A stretch of 64,000 bases of DNA from Robertmurraya massiliosenegalensis JC6 (GTDB taxonomy: Bacteria; Bacillota; Bacilli; Bacillales; Cytobacillaceae): assembly GCF_000311725.1 (NCBI RefSeq), contig NZ_HE978513.1, positions 424,005-488,004 of the forward strand, in the 5' to 3' direction. Made by a program: the position numbers and the translations under genes. Of the stretch, positions 1-10,749 are shown in pieces; position 1 is the stretch's first letter; every line of letters starts with the position of its first letter. Under the pieces are notes generated by a model. The model was not told the origin of the DNA, made no database searches, and saw only the letters and a program-made list of their open reading frames with translations.

Positions 1-29
1 CATGCACTTATCGGCGTTTTTCTATTTAT

Positions 30-3000
30 CTAATATTTATCCTTATCGTAACTATCCGTCGAGCCCTTCTCTACTACCTTCACTTTTAAATCTGCGGTGA
101 AAGTATTGTCATCCTCATCTTGAACACTAATTTCTACTTCTGTTTCACCAAGTCTCTTCGGAATAAGCTCTCCACCTGGGTCTACCTCTAGTATATCTTC
201 ATTTTTTGAAGTAAAGGATGGATCTCCTTTTATATTGGTCGCATCAGAAGGTAAATAATCGAAATAATCGTTCATATTCTTCTCTGTGTCACCTTTTTCA
301 ATGACTAATAAATCATCTACATCTAGACCCGTTAACGGTGAACCAACATGGACGAGAATCGTCGTCGAGACTCCACTACCATCATTTGCTTTTATCTCAA
401 TTTCTGCTGTACCAGTCGTTTTCCCGTAAATCCGACCAGGCTGTACAATTCCGACAACGTAAGGGTGTAAAGATTCCCAAATCAACTCTTGATTAGTGGC
501 ATTTTTAGGCTCTATATCAATGATGAAATCTTTATATTCATGGAGCTTCCCAATGTTAAGCGGATTCGGTGTAACAGTAATGCTCGTAATTAGTACTGGA
601 TTAACCTTTATCGTGATGTGCTCTGTCATCTCATTACCTGCAAAATCGGTAGTCGTTACTTGAAGTACAGTTTCACCTGCATTTACACCGGTAACTTTGC
701 CATCTTCATACTCCGCAATTCCAGGATCCAATGTTGTAATGACAAAATCTCGTTCAGTGTCATCATCAGGTGTAATTTTCACCTCTACTGGAATCGATTG
801 TCCCACATTCAATTCGATTGGATTTGGTTCAACCGAAATAGATTCTTTAATAATCGTTAATGTCTTAACAATCGGCTCCTCATTTAATGAAAATCCACCT
901 TTTGTTCGAACGAGAATTTCAACTTCTCCTTCTAAATCCTTTGGTAATTCAATCGTACCCGTTGGATCAAACGCTTGCCATTCCGTTTCAGAGCCATTTA
1001 CTTTAAGCTGGTACTCATAAACAACATTTTCTCCAGCTATGAAATCTATGATTTTAAATCCGACTCTACCTTTTGTCGTATCTCCTGATTGAAGTTCTTC
1101 ACTTAATGACAGATTCTTCAACCTATAGTCTGTTTTTAAATGTAGAACCGCTTTGGTTTGATCAAAATATGTCACTTCAATCGCTTTTCCGTCATTGATT
1201 AATCTCATTTCTCTTACTGGCTTTTCGATGAGCCCGTCATCAGCGGACAATTGAGTCTTCGCAACAACGGTTCCATCCTGAGAATGAACTTTCTCAATCA
1301 TTCCTTGATGATTTCCAGTATAGGTGTAATTCATTCCTTTTAGATGGACTCTCATAGAGATGTGCTGTTCATCAATATTTAAAGACTGATTCTGCTCCAT
1401 GAAACGAGAATCATAGAAATGTAGATTAGCCTGTGGCAGTAACCTGTATGGCAGTGCCCAATCAGCTTTTAATCTCAATTGAATAACATATTCATCAACA
1501 GAAAAATTACCTGAAGCATAGGTGATGTCATTATTTTTCAGCTCGATCTCAATGTCGCTTCCGTTATTTATCGGATTAACCGTTATTCCTTCTGCACGTT
1601 CTCCATTTTTATATAACGTAATTTGGTCATGATTTGCCAATGATATCCCATCAATTAATGGTTGAGTAATCTTCAAATTACTAATATTCCCATTTGTAAT
1701 TTCAGTGAATACGGTTTCTGGCCACAGCTTGTACTCTACAATGAATTCATTTCTTTCTGAATCCGTACTTCCTAATTTCACTAAGCTGTCAGGTGAATAA
1801 TATTGATTTCCTAAAATATCAACTTCATTTAAGAAATATGGTGCGGTCTCCTCACCAACAACAACAGTAAACGGATCATGTTCAATCGTCTTTTGACTCC
1901 CGTTATGATCGGTATAACTCATCACAATATTCTCTGCAAATTCATAGGGCCCCGACTTTTTGAATTGTAGTGGCAAGGATTGTTGGATGATTCTAGGATC
2001 AGGTAATTCACCTGCTGGGAATGTAATATTGAAAGGAATTTGCACAACTTGCTGACTGTTCGCTTTGAAATTTGAGCTAGGATCAACAATAACGTCCCCA
2101 TCAAATTTCTTTAAATCGATGGATACATTACCTGAAATACTTGTTGCATTCACTTTCTTTGACATATCATCAAAAATTGCAGTTAAATTATTGGAGGTTC
2201 CTTGAACAGCATACCCACCTGTTTTAGCAGACATGTTACTTAGTAATTCAAAGTCCACTTCTCCCTCTTGAGCAAAACCGATACTATACATCGTTATCCC
2301 TTTGCTTCCAAGTGAGTCAGAAATATTCAATGCCTGTTCATGAATAATATTCTTTGCATCCTCTAACGGAATTCTGTTCCCATTTTTCGCAGCTGTATTG
2401 TTTGTATATATTTCATATTTATCATTATTGTATGTGAGCGTTGTTGGCTCACCATCTGTTAAGAAAATAATATACTTATTTCGATTGCTTCCTAATATAA
2501 ATTTATTCGTTGCTTCATTCAAGGCAGCGTTATAGTTCGTTCCCCCGTTAGAAACACCATTTAAATCTAAATCAACAATGGCATTTTTAATGTTACTTAA
2601 GCCTTCAAGTGGAACAATATTAATTCTTTTTTCACCAAAACAAAACCCTAAGAAACAGCTCGAATATGCTTTTGTTTTATTACTCACTTCCCCGTCAAAG
2701 GGAACAAAGTAGAACCTATCTTCAACCTTTGAGTTCGTTTCAAAATAATTTATGGCGGACTGCAAAGCGTTTTTGGCAGTTGTGTCTCGTCTCGCACCAC
2801 CAAAAGAATCTGCCATTGAACCAGATGTATCATGAACAAACACCACATCGATTGGTAATCGTTCATCCCTTGGGGCCATGCCTTTCGGTGTAATGGTAAT
2901 GTCAATATTTCCTTTAGCATGATCATTAGGTGGTTTAATAAATTCTTCCGAAGATGGCTTTACTTCAAAAATTGCTCCTGGAACTGAATTCATATCTTTA

Positions 3001-4169
3001 TTCACTTTAATCGTCACTGGCGCATGAGTCTTTGGAGCAGAAAGACCATCATAGTTTAAGTTAATATTATCAAAAGAGTATGTCCCTGCTTTTTTAAATA
3101 TCAATGGTAATGATGCAACTACATTACTCGGATCTGGAGCACTTCCAACTGGAAAGGTAAATTTGAACGGAAAATGCGCAACTTGATTTTCGTCAACTAT
3201 TGCCGTAGAGCTAGGATCGATTTCTACATCCCCATTATATTTTTGTAAATCTACCGTTACTTCTCCATTGATTGTATAGCTATCGATTCTCTTTGAAATC
3301 TCTTGAAAAATAGTAGTCAAATTACTAGTAGTCGCACGAACAGCAGTACCACCGCTAACTGCAGACATTCGCTCCAATAACTGAAAATCTATTTCATCTT
3401 CTTTTGCAAATCCAATGCTATACATCGTAATATTACTTGCTGCCAGATCTCTACTAGTCTCTTCAGCAACACGATGTATTAAATTTCTCGTTTTTTCATA
3501 ATTATTTTTTGAGGTCCAACCATTATATAAGGCGGTACCATTTGTGTATAAAATATAAGTATTTCTGTCATAGTTTAATACAGTAGGTTCACCATCTGTC
3601 AGAAAGATGATGTATTTATTCTTGTTATTGCTCTGATTTAATCTATTTTTTGTATACTCTAAAGTTTGGGTATAGTTTGTTCCACCAATGTTGTTATATT
3701 CCAATTTATTAAGAAGACCTTCAATTTGTCCGAGACCTTCCACCACTTTAACTTGTCCGCTTGTACGAACGTTATCATTAAATGGGATGAAGTAAAAGTT
3801 ATCTCCCGCTACTTGATTATCTTTTTGCCCAAAATAGTCTAAAGCACTCGCGAGAGCTTCCTTGGCACTTTTTGCTTTCTTCTTCCAATCTAAAAAATCA
3901 TCCATCGATCCTGACGTATCATAAACAAAGGCAACGTCAATCGGTTCCCTTTGCTTTTGTCCAACAGTTCCTTCCGGAGTAACGTTTATGGTAAGAGTAC
4001 CTTCTGCCACACTATCTGAATTCAATGTTAACTCAGACGAGGATGGTGTAACTGAGAAGTTTAAACTTGGGTCATTTGCTGCTTGCACGGGTAGAGGTGG
4101 TTTAAACATAGGTGTAAGTAAAAATAAAATAATAAGTCCTATTGATATCTTTTGAAAACTTTTCCTCAT
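30..4169 (-). CDS. Secreted protein with two tandem VWA domains and Ig-like C-terminal repeats
   Basis: A 1379-residue exported protein. The N-terminus is a Sec signal peptide (basic start, hydrophobic run at about 9-22, likely cut after PVQA near residue 30). Two von Willebrand A domains follow, each with a complete MIDAS metal site: DTSGS 84-88, GGTNY 162-166 and TDGEP 191-195, then DTSGS 447-451, GGTNY 542-546 and TDGEP 571-575. The halves align throughout, including their beta-rich flanks, with a period of 363 residues, so this is an internal duplication. The last 280 or so residues look like bacterial Ig-like (Big_2 type) repeats. There is no LPXTG motif or C-terminal membrane anchor; the chain ends SYDKDKY. 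The start has GGAGGGG just upstream. VWA proteins usually bind protein or matrix ligands through the metal; a role in adhesion or the cell envelope is inference. Confidence 0.9.
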   Translation of the reverse strand: MRKSFQKISIGLIILFLLTPMFKPPLPVQAANDPSLNFSVTPSSSELTLNSDSVAEGTLTINVTPEGTVGQKQREPIDVAFVYDTSGSMDDFLDWKKKAKSAKEALASALDYFGQKDNQVAGDNFYFIPFNDNVRTSGQVKVVEGLGQIEGLLNKLEYNNIGGTNYTQTLEYTKNRLNQSNNKNKYIIFLTDGEPTVLNYDRNTYILYTNGTALYNGWTSKNNYEKTRNLIHRVAEETSRDLAASNITMYSIGFAKEDEIDFQLLERMSAVSGGTAVRATTSNLTTIFQEISKRIDSYTINGEVTVDLQKYNGDVEIDPSSTAIVDENQVAHFPFKFTFPVGSAPDPSNVVASLPLIFKKAGTYSFDNINLNYDGLSAPKTHAPVTIKVNKDMNSVPGAIFEVKPSSEEFIKPPNDHAKGNIDITITPKGMAPRDERLPIDVVFVHDTSGSMADSFGGARRDTTAKNALQSAINYFETNSKVEDRFYFVPFDGEVSNKTKAYSSCFLGFCFGEKRINIVPLEGLSNIKNAIVDLDLNGVSNGGTNYNAALNEATNKFILGSNRNKYIIFLTDGEPTTLTYNNDKYEIYTNNTAAKNGNRIPLEDAKNIIHEQALNISDSLGSKGITMYSIGFAQEGEVDFELLSNMSAKTGGYAVQGTSNNLTAIFDDMSKKVNATSISGNVSIDLKKFDGDVIVDPSSNFKANSQQVVQIPFNITFPAGELPDPRIIQQSLPLQFKKSGPYEFAENIVMSYTDHNGSQKTIEHDPFTVVVGEETAPYFLNEVDILGNQYYSPDSLVKLGSTDSERNEFIVEYKLWPETVFTEITNGNISNLKITQPLIDGISLANHDQITLYKNGERAEGITVNPINNGSDIEIELKNNDITYASGNFSVDEYVIQLRLKADWALPYRLLPQANLHFYDSRFMEQNQSLNIDEQHISMRVHLKGMNYTYTGNHQGMIEKVHSQDGTVVAKTQLSADDGLIEKPVREMRLINDGKAIEVTYFDQTKAVLHLKTDYRLKNLSLSEELQSGDTTKGRVGFKIIDFIAGENVVYEYQLKVNGSETEWQAFDPTGTIELPKDLEGEVEILVRTKGGFSLNEEPIVKTLTIIKESISVEPNPIELNVGQSIPVEVKITPDDDTERDFVITTLDPGIAEYEDGKVTGVNAGETVLQVTTTDFAGNEMTEHITIKVNPVLITSITVTPNPLNIGKLHEYKDFIIDIEPKNATNQELIWESLHPYVVGIVQPGRIYGKTTGTAEIEIKANDGSGVSTTILVHVGSPLTGLDVDDLLVIEKGDTEKNMNDYFDYLPSDATNIKGDPSFTSKNEDILEVDPGGELIPKRLGETEVEISVQDEDDNTFTADLKVKVVEKGSTDSYDKDKY

Positions 4170-4227
4170 TTCTTCCCCTCCCTTTAATCAAGAATCAGTC
4201 TAAATTATCCGAGACTATATTACTACT

Positions 4228-4233
4228 ATTATA
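4228..4233 (-). promoter_or_regulatory. Probable -10 element of the VWA gene
   Basis: A perfect TATAAT lies 59 bases upstream of the VWA start codon on the minus strand. No convincing -35 hexamer is visible at 16-18 bases, so this is only a candidate SigA-type promoter. Confidence 0.4.
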
Positions 4234-4314
4234 CCAATTCTTTGGCTTAATCTATAGAAAAATTATTAATTTATTGTTGAGTTTTCTGTTAATTTGTAAA
4301 ATAGTGGTGGTCAT

Positions 4315-4357
4315 AAAAAAAAGAGCAAAAACCTACATGACTAGATTTTCACTCTTA
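4315..4357 (-). terminator. Terminator after the diguanylate cyclase gene
   Basis: A long imperfect hairpin (AGAGTGAAAA against TTTTTGCTCT) followed by eight T on the minus strand, placed immediately at the stop codon of the GGDEF gene. Confidence 0.75.
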
Positions 4358-6073
4358 TTTTACATATTCAGCTACTTTATTTCGTCCGTTTCGTTTTGCA
4401 CCCACATAAAGCGCTCGATCCGCATGCCTAATTAAGGACAAGGAATCATCTGCATCTTCTGGTGCTGATGCTACCCCAATGGATGCTGTAATATGTACTG
4501 CGATTTCTTTCTCCGTATCTTCAATATGCTGTGATAGAATAAACGGTCGATTCGCAATTGTTTGTCTTACAAATTCAGCAACATTTAGAGCCGATTTTTT
4601 ATCAACATTCGGGAGTAGAATGACAAATTCTTCCCCGCCAAATCGTGCCACTGTTCCAGTATCATCATCAATGAGATCGGTAAGACGATGGGCCAGTTGT
4701 ACCAAGATTTCATTGCCACTCTGATGCCCATAGCGATCATTTACTGCTTTAAAATGGTCAATATCGAGTAAGATAACAGATAAATGCTCTCTCTGTCGGT
4801 TTGTTAAAAGGACATATTCTTCTTCTAACACTTTCTCCATATAGCGATAGTTATAAAGCTTTGTTAAAGCGCAACGCTCACTTTCTTCTTTCGTTTGCTC
4901 ATGATGTTTTGCATTTTCAATGGCGACTGCAAAATAAGAACTTAAAATATCAACAATCATTAGTTGTGCTTTTTCATAGGCCCTCTTATGCTCAGAGGCT
5001 AGCAGGAGAATTCCGACCACTTCATTGCTGCGGACAATCGGCACACAGATAATGCTTTCCACCGCCTTTGGCATATAACCTTGGACAATATTCCGCCATT
5101 CTTTCTTTGAATGGTAGAGAACTGCCTTTCCCGTTGCCCAAACATGACCGCTTATTCCTTGTTCTTTCAATTGTGGTGGAAAACGAATAGCATTGCTTTC
5201 ATTATTTTCAACACTTCTGAGCAATTGAAGCTCTTTATCATTCACTACATCCAAAATATAAGCATAATCAACGGGGAACATTTCGGTAAGCTTTTGAATA
5301 AATAAATCCAACACTTCCTCCACATGCAACCGTTCGGCTAGTTCATGGCCAATTTCTGCAGCATTTTGCAAATAATGATTGACCTTATCGCTTGAATGAT
5401 AAAGATTTAAAATGACCGAAAGACTAGCAAATGGAATCCCGACAAAAATGACGGAAACAATGCCCACTTCATCATATAAAATGTATAAAATCAATCCTAT
5501 CGGGAGGGTAAGAATCGTGGTTACAGCTTCCCAAACGAAATCTTGGTCGAATAAAGCCCTTTTCCGTCCTTGTAGAACATATCCGACAATCGTTAACACA
5601 AAGTGATTTAGGACAAAATAGGTTACTGCATAAGCAACAACGTAAAGAAGATTACTAGGGCTACTTAGTAGATCAATTCCATGGGTTCCCCCAACAGAAT
5701 AATAGATTAGACCACTTGCGACAGAAATAAGAAAGAACATGAGCCAGTTTAAAGGTAAGCGGTACATTTGTTCCTTTGGAATTCGAATTCTAAGTAACAA
5801 AACAATGATAGCTATTTGCATAAAAAGGACTTCAACAAAAAGACCAAATGTTAAAAAGACCGTTAATGACACCCATTGAATATAAAATATCGGCGTATTA
5901 TTGATAATCATCGGTGTACTAGCCACAAAGCAGGTTAATAATAGAAATCCTAATAGATCAATATTAATAGATGGAACTAGGGGAGGGAAGTTTTGATAAA
6001 TGAGCCACATACCAGCAGGTACGAAAAGGAGCCATAAGAACCATATAATTCTTTTCACATGCGGTTTGATCAA
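4355..6073 (-). CDS. Membrane-bound GAF-GGDEF diguanylate cyclase
   Basis: Predicted to make cyclic di-GMP from two GTP. The 572-residue protein begins with about six to eight hydrophobic membrane segments (to about residue 225), then a cytoplasmic GAF sensor domain (about 250-385) and a C-terminal GGDEF domain (about 400-570). The active-site loop is an intact GGEEF (about 479-483), with the upstream metal-binding LDIDHFK. The usual inhibitory site RxxD should sit nine to six residues before GG; here those positions are D and G, so product inhibition through that site is probably lost. A GTG lies five codons upstream, but a TTG start at 6073 has a better ribosome site (GGGAGGG, spacing 7). 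Activity is inferred from motifs; the signal sensed is unknown. Confidence 0.92.
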   Translation of the reverse strand: MIKPHVKRIIWFLWLLFVPAGMWLIYQNFPPLVPSINIDLLGFLLLTCFVASTPMIINNTPIFYIQWVSLTVFLTFGLFVEVLFMQIAIIVLLLRIRIPKEQMYRLPLNWLMFFLISVASGLIYYSVGGTHGIDLLSSPSNLLYVVAYAVTYFVLNHFVLTIVGYVLQGRKRALFDQDFVWEAVTTILTLPIGLILYILYDEVGIVSVIFVGIPFASLSVILNLYHSSDKVNHYLQNAAEIGHELAERLHVEEVLDLFIQKLTEMFPVDYAYILDVVNDKELQLLRSVENNESNAIRFPPQLKEQGISGHVWATGKAVLYHSKKEWRNIVQGYMPKAVESIICVPIVRSNEVVGILLLASEHKRAYEKAQLMIVDILSSYFAVAIENAKHHEQTKEESERCALTKLYNYRYMEKVLEEEYVLLTNRQREHLSVILLDIDHFKAVNDRYGHQSGNEILVQLAHRLTDLIDDDTGTVARFGGEEFVILLPNVDKKSALNVAEFVRQTIANRPFILSQHIEDTEKEIAVHITASIGVASAPEDADDSLSLIRHADRALYVGAKRNGRNKVAEYVK

Positions 6074-6233
6074 TGTTAGCCCTCCCACTTCTAGTTAGTT
6101 TAAAGCAGAACTGATTACCTTAATCGATTACTATATTCTCTATTTGCTTTTTGGGAAAATAGTCATAATATTCATTATTAGTTTAACAAATTTTCTAACT
6201 TTTGTCATATATTTTACAAATTAACGTACTAAA

Positions 6234-7529
6234 TTACCTTCTTTTCTCAATATACGGTTTTGCTTCAGATAGAAAATATAAAGAACCTGTAATTACGAGC
6301 ATTTCGTTTTCTTCAAGTGCGTCAATCTCTTCTCTAATTGCCTTCTGCCAATCGCCTTCTGCCCTTTTTTTGTCTAAGCTACTCAAGGCATATAGTTCCT
6401 CGGCACTTGCCGCTCGAGGAAAATCAAAACTAGTAAATGTAATCAGATGAGCGACTGAATCTAATTTTTTGATCATGTGATCGACTTTTTTATCACCAAG
6501 GGCAGCAAAAATGAGTCTCTTTTTCCATCTCGGAAATCTGCGCCTTAGCTCTGCTACTAGTGTATCAATCCCCTCTTCATTATGAGCTCCGTCCAAAATA
6601 ATGAACGGATCTGTACTGACAACTTCAAATCTCCCTGGCCAGTAAGCTTTTTTCAATCCAGTTCTTATATGCTCTTCTGTAATCAAATAAGAATCTGCTA
6701 AAAGGATAGCAGCTTCAACTGCTAGTGCAGCATTCTCCGTTTGATGCTGTCCGAGCATGGTAATTTCTAAGCTTTCAAAATAGCGTTTTGACGTGTGTAA
6801 GGAAAAGCGTTCACCATTGTCTAGTGAATGATGATTTTCGATCGAAAATTGTTCACTAAGATAATGGAAAGGGGCATCCATTTCCATTGCTTTCTCTTTA
6901 ATCACGTTAAGTGCTTCTCGTTGTTTGGCAGCCGTTAAAATGGGAACACCAGCTTTGATGATTCCTGCTTTTTCAAAGGCGATTTGCTTATAGCTATCCC
7001 CTAAAATATTTATATGGTCAAGGCCAATACTTGTAATAATCGCAAGGTGAGGAATGATGATATTAGTAGAATCAAATCTTCCACCAAGACCAACCTCATA
7101 AATCGCCAGATCTACTGGATTCATCTCAGCAAAATAGTAAAAGCTCATCGCAGTAATGACTTCAAATTCGGTTGGACTGCCCAGCTCCGTCTGCTCAAGC
7201 TCGTCACTTAATGGCTTGATTACATTCGTAATCCGAACCAAATCCTCCTCGCTAATGGCAACACCATTGATGGAAATTCTTTCATTAAAATGTTCAAAAT
7301 AAGGAGAGGTAAACGTTCCGACTTTTAATCCTGACTCTTGTAAGATCGAACGTAAATACGTGACCGTCGAGCCTTTTCCATTTGTACCACCAATATGGAC
7401 AGTCGGTATTTTTTTCTCCGGATGATTAAGTTTTTCCATCATCCATTCCATCCGTCTTAGCCCTGGTTTAATTCCTAATCTTAAGCGTGAATGAATCCAC
7501 TTTAACGCTTCCTCATATGATTGAAACAT
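6234..7529 (-). CDS. folC: Folylpolyglutamate synthase / dihydrofolate synthase
   Basis: Adds glutamates to folates and, in bacteria, usually also joins dihydropteroate to glutamate. The 431-residue length matches Bacillus FolC. The Mur-ligase-type P-loop GGTNGKGST is at 47-55, followed by the TSPYFEHFNERI region and the YEVGLGGRFDSTN motif; the C-terminal domain contains the LDGAHNEEG motif. The start chosen is the ATG at 7529, preceded by AAAGGTGAG; an in-frame ATG 21 codons upstream would add a non-homologous extension. It lies 143 bases downstream of valS, as in B. subtilis, though the comC/spoIIB genes that follow folC there are replaced here by the GGDEF gene. Confidence 0.96.
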   Translation of the reverse strand: MFQSYEEALKWIHSRLRLGIKPGLRRMEWMMEKLNHPEKKIPTVHIGGTNGKGSTVTYLRSILQESGLKVGTFTSPYFEHFNERISINGVAISEEDLVRITNVIKPLSDELEQTELGSPTEFEVITAMSFYYFAEMNPVDLAIYEVGLGGRFDSTNIIIPHLAIITSIGLDHINILGDSYKQIAFEKAGIIKAGVPILTAAKQREALNVIKEKAMEMDAPFHYLSEQFSIENHHSLDNGERFSLHTSKRYFESLEITMLGQHQTENAALAVEAAILLADSYLITEEHIRTGLKKAYWPGRFEVVSTDPFIILDGAHNEEGIDTLVAELRRRFPRWKKRLIFAALGDKKVDHMIKKLDSVAHLITFTSFDFPRAASAEELYALSSLDKKRAEGDWQKAIREEIDALEENEMLVITGSLYFLSEAKPYIEKRR

Positions 7530-7628
7530 GTTGTTCTCACCTTTTTCTATATGCTCGTCCGATAAATCAGGCAACCAACTGCCCTTTCTCATAGTTCAAC
7601 ATTATACCATCCAAATTCCTTTTACACA

Positions 7629-7661
7629 CCGAAGACGAACCCATGGGATGGATTCGTCTTC
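7629..7661 (-). other. Hairpin between valS and folC
   Basis: A strong inverted repeat (GAAGACGAATCC against GGGTTCGTCTTC) just after the valS stop. It lacks a T-run, so it may be an RNA-processing or stabilising stem rather than a true terminator. Confidence 0.5.
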
Positions 7662-7672
7662 ATTGCTAAAAC

Positions 7673-10318
7673 TTATTGTCCCTTTAATTCTTTAATGCGA
7701 AGTTCAACGACTGTTCTTTTCTCGAGATAATCGGCTTCTTTCGCTCTTTCTTCAGCAATGACTTTTTCCGGCGCTTTCTTCACGAAGCCTTCATTGCTTA
7801 GTTTCTTCTGTACTCTTTCCACTTCTTTATTCCATTTATCAAGCTCTTTTTCAAGACGAGCAATTTCTTCGTCTAAATTGATTAAACCTTCAAGTGGTAA
7901 AATAATTTCTGCTCCCGTAACAACAGCTGTCATCGCTTTGTCTGGTGTTGGAATATTCTTTCCGATTTCAAGCTCCTCAGGATTACAGAAGCGTTCTAAA
8001 TAGGAACGATTTTTTTCAAGCACTTGCAGCACATTGTCATCCTTTACCTTTACAAGCATTTTAATTTTCTTGCTCATCGGTGTGTTTACTTCAGCACGAA
8101 TATTTCGTACTGAGCGAATGATTTCAACTAGAAGTTTCATTTCTGAAGCTGCTTCACTATCTGAAAGTTGTTCTGCTACCTCTGGCCATTTTGCCGTTGT
8201 AATCGACTCACCTTGATGCGGAAGGTTTTGCCAAATTTCTTCCGTAATGAAAGGCATGAACGGATGGAGCAGACGCATCGTGTTATCTAATACATATGCT
8301 AAGATCGAACGGGTCGTCTTTTTCGCTGCTTCATCGTCCCCATACAATGGAAGTTTTGCCATTTCAATATACCAATCACAGAATTCATCCCAAATGAAGT
8401 TGTAAAGTACGCGACCAACCTCACCAAACTCGTAACGATCGCTTAATCTCGTTACCGTGTCAATCGTTTCATTTAAGCGAGTTAAGATCCATTTATCGGC
8501 GACTGATTTTTCACCACTGACATCAATTTCTGCATAGGTTAGACCGTTCATATTCATTAAGGCAAAGCGTGAAGCATTCCAAATTTTGTTGGCAAAGTTC
8601 CAAGTTGCTTCTACCTTTTCCATGCTAAAGCGTAAATCTTGACCAGGTGAGCTTCCTGTTGAAAGGAAGTAGCGTAAGGAGTCAGCCCCATATTGTGCAA
8701 TAACATCCATAGGGTCCACACCATTGCCTAGTGACTTACTCATTTTTCTACCTTGTGCATCTCGTACTAAACCGTGAATAAGCACATCTTTAAATGGACG
8801 TTCTCCTGTAAATTCAATGCCTTGGAATATCATTCTCGATACCCAGAAGAAAATGATGTCATAGCCTGTGACAAGTGCAGCTGTTGGATAGAATCGCTTG
8901 AAATCAGCTGATTCTGCGTCTGGCCAGCCCATTGTTGAAAATGGCCATAATGCTGAACTGAACCATGTATCTAAAACGTCGTTATCCTGTTGCCAATTTT
9001 CAATATCAGCAGGTGGTTCATGGTCTACGTAAACTTCACCCGTTTCCTTGTGATACCACGCCGGGATGCGGTGTCCCCACCATAGTTGACGAGAAATACA
9101 CCAATCACGGATATTTTCCATCCAGTGTAAGTACGTTTTTTCGAAACGGTCTGGAACGAAGTGAACTTTATCTTCTTTTTGCTGAAGGGCAATTGCTTCG
9201 TCTGCAAGTGGCTGCATTTTTACAAACCATTGTGTCGAAAGGTAAGGCTCAACCACTGCGCCACTGCGCTCTGAGTGACCGACAGAATGCATATGCTCTT
9301 CAATTTTGAAAAGAACGCCTGCTTCTTGCAAGTCTTTAACAATTTGCTTGCGGCATTCAAAGCGGTCCATATCTTTGTATTTGCCAGCACGCTCATTCAT
9401 TGTTCCATCTTCATTCATAACAAGAACACGTTCAAGATTATGACGATTTCCAAGTTCAAAGTCATTTGGATCATGAGCAGGTGTAATTTTTACAGCCCCT
9501 GAACCAAATTCCATATCAACATAGTCATCCGCCACGATTGGAATCTCACGACCAACGATTGGGAGAATGACCTTTTTGCCGATTAGGTGCTTGTAGCGAT
9601 CATCTTCTGGATGAACAGCAACAGCCGAATCCCCAAGCATCGTTTCCGGACGTGTCGTCGCTACTTCAATCGAACCAGAACCATCAGCAAGTGGATAATT
9701 CATATGGTAAAAAGCACCTTGAACATCCTTATAAATAACTTCAATGTCCGATAAAGCAGTCTTTGTCGATGGATCCCAGTTAATGATGCGTTCACCGCGG
9801 TAAATGAAGTCCTTTTTATAAAGCGAAACGAAAACCTCACGAACAGCTTTTGATAAACCTTCATCTAGAGTGAAACGCTCACGGCTATAATCAAGACCGA
9901 GCCCAAGCTTTGACCATTGTTGGCGAATATGACCTGCATACTCTTCCTTCCATTTCCATGTTTCTTCAACAAATGCTTCACGACCAAGGTCATAGCGGCT
10001 TTTGCCCTCTTCACGAAGCTTTGCTTCCACCTTTGCTTGGGTCGCAATCCCCGCATGGTCCATTCCTGGTAACCACAATACATCATACCCTTGCATCCGC
10101 TTCATGCGTGTTAAAATATCTTGTAATGTCGTATCCCACGCATGTCCTAGATGTAGTTTCCCTGTCACGTTCGGAGGAGGAATGACAATTGTATACGGTT
10201 CTTTTTTCTCATCATTTTGTGCTTCAAAAAATTTTCCTTTTACCCACCAATCATAACGACCCTTTTCAATCGAATTAGGATCATATTTCGTTGGCATTGA
10301 TAATTCATTTGCGTCCAT
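7673..10318 (-). CDS. valS: Valyl-tRNA synthetase
   Basis: Charges tRNA-Val. The 881-residue class I synthetase has the HIGH-type motif HLGH at 56-59, the KMSKS motif ([10 protein letters not shown], about 525), the editing domain between them, the anticodon-binding domain and a C-terminal coiled coil rich in E/K heptads (last 70 or so residues) typical of ValRS. The start chosen is the ATG at 10318, with GGAAAGGAAG upstream, giving [14 protein letters not shown]; an upstream in-frame ATG lies inside the T-box terminator and is rejected. Expression should be controlled by the T-box leader directly upstream, so that uncharged tRNA-Val increases synthesis. Confidence 0.98.
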   Translation of the reverse strand: MDANELSMPTKYDPNSIEKGRYDWWVKGKFFEAQNDEKKEPYTIVIPPPNVTGKLHLGHAWDTTLQDILTRMKRMQGYDVLWLPGMDHAGIATQAKVEAKLREEGKSRYDLGREAFVEETWKWKEEYAGHIRQQWSKLGLGLDYSRERFTLDEGLSKAVREVFVSLYKKDFIYRGERIINWDPSTKTALSDIEVIYKDVQGAFYHMNYPLADGSGSIEVATTRPETMLGDSAVAVHPEDDRYKHLIGKKVILPIVGREIPIVADDYVDMEFGSGAVKITPAHDPNDFELGNRHNLERVLVMNEDGTMNERAGKYKDMDRFECRKQIVKDLQEAGVLFKIEEHMHSVGHSERSGAVVEPYLSTQWFVKMQPLADEAIALQQKEDKVHFVPDRFEKTYLHWMENIRDWCISRQLWWGHRIPAWYHKETGEVYVDHEPPADIENWQQDNDVLDTWFSSALWPFSTMGWPDAESADFKRFYPTAALVTGYDIIFFWVSRMIFQGIEFTGERPFKDVLIHGLVRDAQGRKMSKSLGNGVDPMDVIAQYGADSLRYFLSTGSSPGQDLRFSMEKVEATWNFANKIWNASRFALMNMNGLTYAEIDVSGEKSVADKWILTRLNETIDTVTRLSDRYEFGEVGRVLYNFIWDEFCDWYIEMAKLPLYGDDEAAKKTTRSILAYVLDNTMRLLHPFMPFITEEIWQNLPHQGESITTAKWPEVAEQLSDSEAASEMKLLVEIIRSVRNIRAEVNTPMSKKIKMLVKVKDDNVLQVLEKNRSYLERFCNPEELEIGKNIPTPDKAMTAVVTGAEIILPLEGLINLDEEIARLEKELDKWNKEVERVQKKLSNEGFVKKAPEKVIAEERAKEADYLEKRTVVELRIKELKGQ

Positions 10319-10349
10319 CTCAATCTTCCTTTCCTTTTTCAGTCCAAAT

Positions 10350-10383
10350 AAAAACCCCATTCGTCATTAAAAGGACGAATGGA
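10350..10383 (-). terminator. Terminator of the valS T-box
   Basis: Hairpin CCATTCGTC / GACGAATGG followed by a T-run on the minus strand, 32 bases before the valS start codon. It competes with the antiterminator that contains the T-box core. Confidence 0.9.
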
Positions 10384-10616
10384 GTATGCTTCGCGGTACC
10401 ACCTTTTTTCCAATCAATTTCAAAAAATTAATTGGCGCTTAACAAGATAACGGATTTCCCGTCTTTTACTAATAGAATCGAATCGTTCATAAAAGATGCT
10501 CAAGGGCGACTTCCACTGGTGTTGCTTAGAAAACCTTTCAGCTAGCGGTTTTCCTCTCTAAAAGCAAAGAACCAACGTACTTTTCCCTATCAAAGCAATA
10601 TGGCTGTATGTGTATA
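10350..10616 (-). promoter_or_regulatory. T-box leader of valS, valine-type
   Basis: The conserved T-box core GGTGGTACCGCG is at 10403-10392 on the minus strand, followed by a terminator hairpin. In the stem I region the putative specifier triplet GTC (10510-10508) sits in the context GAA-GTC-G, the same layout as GAA-CTC-A in the leucine leader at 41.1 kb. A GUC codon fits a tRNA-Val sensor in front of valS. The downstream sequestering stem and alternative antiterminator are inferred from the family. Confidence 0.93.
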
Positions 10617-10622
10617 ATCAAT

Positions 10623-10652
10623 ATACTACCTAAAAATTAAGTGTAACGTCAA
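10623..10652 (-). promoter_or_regulatory. SigA promoter of valS
   Basis: TTGACG at 10652-10647 and TAGTAT at 10628-10623 with an 18-base spacer, placing the transcript start a few bases before the T-box stem I region. Confidence 0.7.
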
Positions 10653-10749
10653 TAAGGATAACCGAATTTTTTTTAGTATATACATTTTTTCAGAAAATGA
10701 CACTTCGATGAAGGGAATAATGTGTTTGAAATGGGCTCTGTTAGGGGGA

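Noticed and set aside
4142-4435. Plus-strand frame between the VWA and GGDEF genes
   Set aside because: It crosses the promoter and terminator signals of the flanking genes and overlaps both coding ends.
7629-7661. valS terminator
   Set aside because: The stem is strong but no T-run follows on the minus strand, so I list it only as a hairpin.
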